Source of the DNA: Chryseobacterium arachidis
GTDB lineage: Bacteria; Bacteroidota; Bacteroidia; Flavobacteriales; Weeksellaceae
Assembly: GCF_900129245.1 (NCBI RefSeq)
Contig: NZ_FQUT01000014.1
Span: 40,265-104,264, forward strand
Direction: 5' to 3'
Length of the DNA stretch: 64,000 nucleotides
Shown here: positions 58,574-64,000 of the stretch, one piece after another
How the letters are laid out: every line of letters starts with the position of its first letter
Position numbering within the stretch: position 1 is the stretch's first letter
The notes under the pieces: generated by a model
What the model was told of the DNA's origin: nothing
Seen by the model: only the letters and a program-made list of their open reading frames with translations
The model's database searches: none
Position numbers and translations under genes: made by a program

Positions 58574-59207
58574 CTTTGGACTCTTCTTTTTTCTCAAGCT
58601 TTAAAAGTCTTGGGTTATTGGTACACTTTTTATAATAAAGCTCTATATAAGATCCGTTGTCCTTAATATTTGTGATGTTTCCGGAGGATTTATTCACTGC
58701 TATTGTAAAATGTTTTTTCTGATAAGGGCATTCTCTGGATGTCAACTTCCCTAAATCTAAGTAGTAGTTGTTGGCATCTTCGGAATAATTTCCTGCAAGA
58801 TCTTTAAATTCTTCATCAATGATATATCCTTCTGTGGAAGCAATTACAGCTGCATCTTCAATACCATCCACCTTTCCGACAAATGTCCTTAATCCATCCA
58901 GATTCGTAACATATTCAGCCTTTCCGGCAGAAAAATAAACAATATAGTAAAATTCTCCTTCTTCTTCAATTCCGATATTAAACCCTGTAGATTGAGTTAC
59001 ATATTCTTTCTTTGCTCCGGATTCTTTGATGATTTTATCCTGCCCACCACTTTGATGAATCAAAATCCAGGTATCTGTTTTAATATTGGGAACAATCCGC
59101 TGCAAAATTCCTGAAACCGAAGAAAACTGCTTTTTCTCCTGAGCAAAACAAAATATTCCCCCAAATAAAAAAATGAATAATCCGAATCGATATGTAAATC
59201 TTATCAT
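58536..59207 (-). CDS. Secreted hypothetical protein
   Basis: A 223-residue exported protein (signal peptide to about residue 22, ...FCFAQ). It is beta-rich with a Lys-rich C-terminal tail (KKEESKDDSKKKPATKRR). No domain was recognised. Two cysteines (RECPYQ, KKCTNN) could form a disulfide. Its last 38 bases overlap the GNAT gene in a different frame, so the pair is probably co-transcribed. Confidence 0.7.
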   Translation of the reverse strand: MIRFTYRFGLFIFLFGGIFCFAQEKKQFSSVSGILQRIVPNIKTDTWILIHQSGGQDKIIKESGAKKEYVTQSTGFNIGIEEEGEFYYIVYFSAGKAEYVTNLDGLRTFVGKVDGIEDAAVIASTEGYIIDEEFKDLAGNYSEDANNYYLDLGKLTSRECPYQKKHFTIAVNKSSGNITNIKDNGSYIELYYKKCTNNPRLLKLEKKEESKDDSKKKPATKRR

Positions 59208-59238
59208 AGCTGAAAAACGTAAAAAACAACTAATTATT

Positions 59239-60321
59239 TTACATGAACTTATCGCCCTTTTTCAGATTTTTAAGATCCAAGACATAATCTTTTATAAGCT
59301 GATCATGGTCTCTCGGGCAAATCAAAAGAACCTTTTCTGTGTCTACAACAATGAAATCCTTCAATCCATCTACAACTACAGCCTTGTTACTATTTTTAAT
59401 GTGAATAATATTTCCCGTCGAATTATAGGTAAGAATATGCTTTTGTTTTACGGCATTCTGATCGCTGTCTTTTTCTACATTTTCATAGACAGATGTCCAG
59501 GTTCCCAAATCACTCCAGCCTAAATCAGCAGGAATTACGTAGACATTTTTAGCTTTTTCCAAAATTCCGTTATCAATAGAGATTTTCTGAACTTTAGGAT
59601 AAATTAGCTCAATACAGCTTGCTTCATTTCCCGCGTTATAATCACAGGCCATGAAATGCTGAGTCATTTCCGGAAGATACGTTTCAAATGCATGATGAAT
59701 ACTTTTCACACTCCATATAAAAATCCCCGCATTCCAAAGAAAATCGCCACTTTCGAGAAAACTTTTGGCAATTTCAAGAATTGGCTTTTCGGTAAATGTT
59801 TTTACTTTATAATATTCAGAATCATGTTTATCCACAAACTGAATATAACCATAACCTGTATCAGGTCGTGTTGGGGTAATCCCCAAAGTAACAAGGTAAT
59901 CGTTTTTAGCTGCGATCTCAAATGCCAATTCTGCCTTTTCTAAGAATGTTTCTTCTTTTAAAATCAAGTGATCTGCCGGCAAAACAATCATTGTTGCGTT
60001 AGGATTAATTTCTGCAATCTTATTGGCCATGTACAGATTACAAGGAGCGGTATTTTTAACCAAAGGTTCTCCTACAATATTTTCCTGAGGAATTTCCGGT
60101 AATTGTTGGTGAGAAAGCTCTACATATTCGCTATTCGTGATTACAAATATGTTTTCATTAGGAATAATCCTGCTGATTCTGTCGTATGTCTGTTGAATCA
60201 TTGTGCGTCCAACTCCTAAAATATCCTGAAACTGTTTCGGAAATTTCTGTGTACTCATTGGCCAGAATCTACTACCGATCCCCCCTGCCATTATTACACA
60301 ATATCTATCTGATTTTGACAT
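59239..60321 (-). CDS. Mannose-1-phosphate guanylyltransferase
   Basis: A 360-residue nucleotidyltransferase. VIMAGGIGSRFWPMS (about residues 8-22) is the pyrophosphorylase signature, and FTEKP (about 167-171) is the second. It also has WNAGIFIWSV (about 186-195) and the C-terminal VDGLKDFIVVDTEKVLLICPRDHDQ (about 315-340). It makes GDP-mannose for surface polysaccharides. Short GMP form without the phosphomannose isomerase domain. The ATG at 60321 is two bases after the upstream stop codon. Confidence 0.94.
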   Translation of the reverse strand: MSKSDRYCVIMAGGIGSRFWPMSTQKFPKQFQDILGVGRTMIQQTYDRISRIIPNENIFVITNSEYVELSHQQLPEIPQENIVGEPLVKNTAPCNLYMANKIAEINPNATMIVLPADHLILKEETFLEKAELAFEIAAKNDYLVTLGITPTRPDTGYGYIQFVDKHDSEYYKVKTFTEKPILEIAKSFLESGDFLWNAGIFIWSVKSIHHAFETYLPEMTQHFMACDYNAGNEASCIELIYPKVQKISIDNGILEKAKNVYVIPADLGWSDLGTWTSVYENVEKDSDQNAVKQKHILTYNSTGNIIHIKNSNKAVVVDGLKDFIVVDTEKVLLICPRDHDQLIKDYVLDLKNLKKGDKFM

Positions 60322-60323
60322 TA

Positions 60324-60914
60324 TTAACTGCATTTTTCTACCCTTGCCAATGGTTTGAAAGAATACTTCCTTCCCGTAGCCAGGTTCTTACAAAGATAGT
60401 TTTTTTTAATCAGACCTTCTAACAAATACTTTTCGTTCCTGTAAATAAAAAAATCTCCTTTTTGCAGGTTTTCTATAAACAGATGGGTATCATCCTGTTT
60501 TTCAATATGAAAATATTTAACCAGTTCTGGGCTCGACATAAAATTGGCTTTCGGTGATTTTGAAAACTTTATGATGATAGGTCTAAGCCTTTCTTCATAC
60601 ACATCAAGGCTTTGCAGAAGCATCTGCCTGAAGGTTTCCTTCCATTCATTGCCGTGGGGAGAAATTCTTCTACCGTATTTTTCAAATGCGATAAGGTGTG
60701 CCAGTTCATGAGTCAGCACAAAGAAAAAAAGTTCCGGAACCAAAGTAGAGTTTATCGTAATCTCATGAGAATGATCCGGAAGCTTACGATAATCCCCCAA
60801 CTTAGAATTCCTGTTTCGTGTAATTTTTATGTGAATATAATAATCTGCAAACCAGACTTTTAAATATTGTAATGTATTTTGTGGTAAATATTTTTCTAAC
60901 GATTGGATAGACAT
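60324..60914 (-). CDS. SprT-like zinc metalloprotease domain protein
   Basis: A 196-residue protein with FFVLTHELAHLIAFEKYG (about residues 61-78), the HExxH zinc site, and SPHGNEWKETFRQML (about 83-97), which supplies the third ligand region. It matches SprT-like/SPRTN family proteins. Some relatives cut DNA-crosslinked proteins, but the bacterial role is unknown. Its stop is two bases before the manC-type start and one base follows the TolC stop, so these genes probably form an operon. Confidence 0.9.
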   Translation of the reverse strand: MSIQSLEKYLPQNTLQYLKVWFADYYIHIKITRNRNSKLGDYRKLPDHSHEITINSTLVPELFFFVLTHELAHLIAFEKYGRRISPHGNEWKETFRQMLLQSLDVYEERLRPIIIKFSKSPKANFMSSPELVKYFHIEKQDDTHLFIENLQKGDFFIYRNEKYLLEGLIKKNYLCKNLATGRKYSFKPLARVEKCS

Positions 60915-60915
60915 T

Positions 60916-62262
60916 TTACAAACTTAGTGGAATTCCTGCATAGAAATTCAACAATTTAAGACTGAAAAGATAATTAAATTTAGCCTGAGCCACAGAACCT
61001 TGTGAATTCGCGTAGTTGTTTCTGGCAACATTCACATCATAAATTGTGGATCTTCCCGCTGCATAGCTTTTATCTGCAAACTCTAAAGCCAATTTAGTAC
61101 TTTTCTCAGCCTGAACCGCAGATAAATAAATTTCATAATTTGCATCGACATCAAACTGAGCTTTCTGAACATTTTCTCTCACCGCCTGTTTTTGTTGCAA
61201 CAACGTAATTTTAGCAATACTTTCATTCAGTTTAGACTGTTCAACCTGTATTTTTGTTATCCCTTTATTAAAAATCGGAATGTTCAGAGAAATAGCTGCC
61301 TGCTGCCCAAAATTATCTTTATACTGACCGAATAAATTACGTTCATATACGGAATTTCCAAACATGTCTACCCCTGTAATATCAGTTGTAAGTAAGTTAT
61401 TATAGAAAGACCCAATTCCTACACTGGCAGTTACGGTTGGCCAAAAAGCCGTTTTCGAAACCTCGGTCTGAGCCTCTGCCGCTTTTATTCTGCTTTCCGC
61501 TGCTTTTACCTGGGGCTGTGTTTCGTAAGCTGTGGTGAGAACCTCGTCAACAGATTTCAACTGTGGATCCAATTGATCCGGAACACTTACATCTTCAACA
61601 TCAAAATCTTTATAATCCTGAAGCTGTAACAACTGAACCAAAGCAAATAAACTTCTTCCTACATTTACTTCTGCGGTTTTCAGATTCTGCTTTTCTCTTG
61701 CCCAAGCCGCTTCTGCTTCTGCTAAAACGGTTTGTGCCGTTGTTCCCACATTAGTTGTAATTTTGGCTCTTTCATATTGCTTTTGGGCATTTTCTGTTGC
61801 TGCCTGAGAAATTTTTACAATCTCTTTATTTAAAAGTGTTGTCAGATACTGCTGGGCAATCTGAAGCGAAATATCATTTTTAATCGTTTCAATATCATAT
61901 TGGCTGGCTTCCACATCAAATTCTGTTTTTCTGATGGTTTTCTCTAATCTTCCGTTATTATACACTAAGATATCCGCTCCAATATTGGCACTGTTACTGA
62001 ACCTGTCATTTCTTAAACTTCCCGTACCGAATGATGTCTGTCCGAAACTTACAGTATTCCCAACACTTGCAGAAATGCTTGGAAGATAGTTTTTTTTCGC
62101 AGTTTTAAGGTTCAGATCCTGTGCTTGTTTCGAGTATTCATTTTGGATTACCTGAAGATTATGTTGCGTTGCATAATCTACGCATTCTCTCAAAGACCAT
62201 TTCTTCTGGGCATTGACAGCCAGGCAAGATAATCCCAAAACAATAGTCAAAACTTTTTTCAT
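60916..62262 (-). CDS. TolC-family outer-membrane efflux protein
   Basis: A 448-residue outer-membrane factor with a signal peptide (to about residue 18, ...AVNAQ) and two long coiled-coil/barrel repeats (RECVDYATQHNLQVIQNEYSKQAQ, near 24-47; and AAESRIKAAEAQTEVSKT, about 253-270). PSISASVGNTVSFGQTSFG and GRSTIYDVNVARNNYA are typical. It forms trimeric tunnels for type I secretion or drug efflux; no partner pump is in the window. Divergent from folC. Confidence 0.93.
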   Translation of the reverse strand: MKKVLTIVLGLSCLAVNAQKKWSLRECVDYATQHNLQVIQNEYSKQAQDLNLKTAKKNYLPSISASVGNTVSFGQTSFGTGSLRNDRFSNSANIGADILVYNNGRLEKTIRKTEFDVEASQYDIETIKNDISLQIAQQYLTTLLNKEIVKISQAATENAQKQYERAKITTNVGTTAQTVLAEAEAAWAREKQNLKTAEVNVGRSLFALVQLLQLQDYKDFDVEDVSVPDQLDPQLKSVDEVLTTAYETQPQVKAAESRIKAAEAQTEVSKTAFWPTVTASVGIGSFYNNLLTTDITGVDMFGNSVYERNLFGQYKDNFGQQAAISLNIPIFNKGITKIQVEQSKLNESIAKITLLQQKQAVRENVQKAQFDVDANYEIYLSAVQAEKSTKLALEFADKSYAAGRSTIYDVNVARNNYANSQGSVAQAKFNYLFSLKLLNFYAGIPLSL

Positions 62263-62360
62263 ATTAAGATTTTTCCCTATTAGACGAACTAAAAATAAAA
62301 AAGTTACAGTTTTAAAAAATTATTATTTCATATTAATCAAACTTTTGAGAATTTTGCATC

Positions 62361-63605
62361 ATGACAAACGAACAATATAAGGAAGCTGTCGAATGGCTCT
62401 TTGTACAGGCTCCTAATTATCAGATTGACGGCCAGAAGGCATACAAGCCCGGCCTGGATAATATCACAAAACTTTGTGACTTTTTCGGAAATCCTCAGGA
62501 AAAAATAAAATGCATTCATATTGGCGGAACCAATGGAAAAGGATCTTCCAGCAATATGCTGGCTTCAGTTTTACAGGAGTCGGGCTATAAAATCGGATTG
62601 TACAACTCTCCTCATCTCATAGATTTCACAGAACGCATCAAGGTAAATGGTAAAAATTGTGATAAACAGTTTGTTTATAATTTTATACAGAAATTAAAAA
62701 ATCTGCCGGAAGATATTCGACCTTCGTTTTTTGAATTTACAACGATTATGGCTTTCGAATATTTTTATCAGCAAAATGTAGATTTCGCAATCATTGAAGT
62801 GGGTTTAGGTGGAAGACTGGACTCAACAAATATTATTAAGCCGTTGGTGGCTGCGATTACGAATGTTCAGTTGGATCATCAGAATATTTTGGGAGATACC
62901 ATAGAGGAAATTGCAAGGGAAAAAGCAGGAATTGTAAAATCAAATATTCCAATTATTTCCGGAGACGAAAATGAAGTGGTGAAAAATATCATTAAAAAGA
63001 AAGCAGAGAAAGAAAATGCTCCTTTTATTGATGCTACTCTATTAAAAACAGATTTAAAATCAGACTTAAGAGGAAATTATCAGAAGAAAAATATTCGGGT
63101 TGTTTTAGGATTAATTGAAGAATTAAGAAATTTAAATTTCATCATTTCTGATGATAATATTGAAAAAGGACTTTTAAATGTTCATCAAAACACCGGTTTC
63201 ATCGGTCGTTGGTTTGAATTTTCACAAAATCCTCTGACGATTTGCGATACAGGACACAATCAGGCTGGTTTGGAATACGTTTTTGCTCAATTAAATTCAA
63301 TCGAAAAACACAAACACATCGTTTTGGGCTTTGTTAATGACAAAAAAATCGATGAAGTGATGAAAATTTTACCCGAAAATTCCGAGTTTTATTTTGCAAA
63401 ACCCTCCATTCACAGGGGAAGACACCCTCAAGACTATGAAGATTTGCTAATTGATGCAAAAATTTTTTATAAAATTTTTGATTCTGTACAGAATGCGTAT
63501 CTTTCTGCAAAAGAACGATGTACAAACGAAGAAATGATTTTTATCGGCGGAAGTAACTTTGTAGTCGGAGAATTTTTAGAAAAAAATTTGGAGTTATATA
63601 AATAA
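62361..63605 (+). CDS. folC: Folylpolyglutamate synthase/dihydrofolate synthase
   Basis: A 414-residue Mur-ligase family enzyme that adds glutamates to folates (and may make dihydrofolate). The P-loop is HIGGTNGKGSSSNML (about residues 52-66). EVGLGGRLDSTNII (about 146-159), VQLDHQNILGDTIEEIAREKAGI (about 169-191) and GHNQAGLEYVFA (about 298-309) follow. It starts 98 bases from the divergent TolC gene and runs up to the tRNA promoter. Confidence 0.95.
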   Translation: MTNEQYKEAVEWLFVQAPNYQIDGQKAYKPGLDNITKLCDFFGNPQEKIKCIHIGGTNGKGSSSNMLASVLQESGYKIGLYNSPHLIDFTERIKVNGKNCDKQFVYNFIQKLKNLPEDIRPSFFEFTTIMAFEYFYQQNVDFAIIEVGLGGRLDSTNIIKPLVAAITNVQLDHQNILGDTIEEIAREKAGIVKSNIPIISGDENEVVKNIIKKKAEKENAPFIDATLLKTDLKSDLRGNYQKKNIRVVLGLIEELRNLNFIISDDNIEKGLLNVHQNTGFIGRWFEFSQNPLTICDTGHNQAGLEYVFAQLNSIEKHKHIVLGFVNDKKIDEVMKILPENSEFYFAKPSIHRGRHPQDYEDLLIDAKIFYKIFDSVQNAYLSAKERCTNEEMIFIGGSNFVVGEFLEKNLELYK

Positions 63606-63617
63606 GTTGTATATTTG
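63588..63617 (+). promoter_or_regulatory. Promoter of the tandem tRNA-Val genes
   Basis: TTG at 63588-63590 (inside the end of folC), 19-base spacer, TATATTTG at 63610-63617. Full flavobacterial consensus. Confidence 0.7.
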
Positions 63618-63652
63618 CACCACTCTAATCGAGGAAACAACAACGATAAAGA

Positions 63653-63727
63653 GGGTTCTTAGCTCAGTTGGTTCAGAGCATCTGGTTTACACCCAGAGGG
63701 TCGGGGGTTCGAATCCCTCAGGACCCA
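63653..63727 (+). tRNA. tRNA-Val (anticodon TAC), copy 1
   Basis: Complete cloverleaf. The acceptor stem GGGTTCT/AGGACCC has one G-T pair, the anticodon stem TCTGG/CCAGA closes the loop TTTACAC (anticodon TAC), and the T-arm loop is TTCGAAT. CCA is not encoded. Confidence 0.97.
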
Positions 63728-63760
63728 CAGAAAAGGAAACGAAACCTTTTAAAAAAATTC

Positions 63761-63835
63761 GGGTTCTTAGCTCAGTTGGTTCAGAGCATCTGGTTTACAC
63801 CCAGAGGGTCGGGGGTTCGAATCCCTCAGGACCCA
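63761..63835 (+). tRNA. tRNA-Val (anticodon TAC), copy 2
   Basis: Base-for-base identical to copy 1 and 33 bases downstream. Very likely co-transcribed with it, with the terminator at 63840 ending both. Confidence 0.97.
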
Positions 63836-63839
63836 CAGA

Positions 63840-63869
63840 AATCTCTCTTTTTTAAAGGGAGATTTTTTG
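63840..63869 (+). terminator. Terminator of tRNA-Val operon
   Basis: Stem AATCTCTC / GGGAGATT, then TTTTTT. The remaining 130 bases of the window show no recognised gene. Confidence 0.75.
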
Positions 63870-64000
63870 TTTCACACTACTTCTCCTCTATTCATGGGAG
63901 TTTACGGATCAAGTACAAAACTTGTGGACTAAGCAAAAAGTTTTGATAATCTGAACAGGAAAAACGATTTATCTCTTACTCCTCGTAGCTGCATTCTGAA

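Noticed and set aside
63607..63946. Two open frames running through the tRNA genes
   Set aside because: They translate the repeated tRNA-Val sequence (the WFTPRGSGVRIPQDP repeat), a well-known artefact.
1..64000. Prophage, CRISPR array, restriction-modification or other defence island
   Set aside because: No integrase, phage structural, cas, methyltransferase-endonuclease pair or known defence domain was found, and no regularly spaced repeats.
63870..64000. Possible 3' end of a minus-strand gene at the window edge (a frame ending ...FRLSKLFA)
   Set aside because: Only about 24 codons are visible and nothing distinguishes them from chance.

Overview
This window is AT-rich, densely coded DNA from a member of the Bacteroidota, most likely a Chryseobacterium-type flavobacterium (family Weeksellaceae). 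The evidence is mixed. Promoters have the form TTG-N19/20-TAnnTTTG, one protein carries a type IX secretion (T9SS) C-terminal sorting domain, and many families are typical of the group (DUF3078, DUF6122, DUF6973, DUF2809, YARHG, DUF885, YwqK-like secreted proteins). There is also a GG-leader peptide of the kind common in Chryseobacterium. No prophage, CRISPR array, rRNA operon or intact insertion sequence was seen. The genus is an inference; the phylum and class are well supported.

Layout. 1-4.9 kb: two paired envelope proteins (the first cut by the window edge), a DUF6122 membrane protein, a Ca2+/H+ antiporter and a group III truncated hemoglobin. 4.9-5.85 kb: a long AT-rich gap with a decayed lipoprotein gene and a parS-like palindrome. 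5.85-8.6 kb: an inward-rectifier K+ channel, a cysteine-cluster protein, two tiny exported proteins and a DUF1801 protein. 8.9-13.6 kb: glutamate dehydrogenase, DprA, rhomboid protease and DUF3078. 14-17.7 kb: an ECF sigma factor overlapping a gene for a predicted envelope-spanning regulator/beta-barrel protein, followed by a T9SS cargo gene and preceded by a DUF4840-like lipoprotein. This cluster is flanked on both sides by copies of a roughly 215-bp MITE-like repeat. 18.1-24.6 kb: a four-gene housekeeping operon (HExxH protein, CsaA, 3'-5' exonuclease, MIP18/SufT-like protein), a possible 28-codon gene, sulfurtransferase, OsmC, HMG-CoA lyase and peptidase T.

24.6-33.9 kb: ThiL, thioesterase, flavoprotein, a two-domain hydrolase, free-standing TonB-C-like proteins, DUF2306, YARHG lipoprotein, two exported thioredoxin-fold proteins and, divergent from them, a cysteine-rich GG-leader peptide gene. 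33.9-47.4 kb: MutS, a JmjC-like protein, a bestrophin channel, the rRNA/tRNA methyltransferase - CBS protein - NAD kinase - aldolase - AccD run, and a fused SpmA/SpmB protein. 47.4-50.1 kb: an ExbB-ExbD-TonB energy-transduction operon. 50.3-58 kb: DUF885 lipoprotein, DUF1398, a frameshifted DinB gene, an FNR/Crp-type regulator divergent from two oxidoreductase genes with FNR-like boxes, EndoIII and Bcp peroxidase. 58-64 kb: GNAT, mannose-1-phosphate guanylyltransferase, SprT-like protein, TolC, FolC and two identical tRNA-Val genes in tandem.

Most is core flavobacterial genome. The parts most worth a second look are the sigma factor / envelope-spanning protein / T9SS cargo operon between two MITE-like elements, the Cys-rich GG-leader peptide beside exported thioredoxins, the FNR-box redox cluster, cysteine-less versions of EndoIII and the AccD N-terminus, and several small genes and decayed genes. 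Several start codons were moved downstream because a TAnnTTTG promoter box lies inside the longer reading frame.
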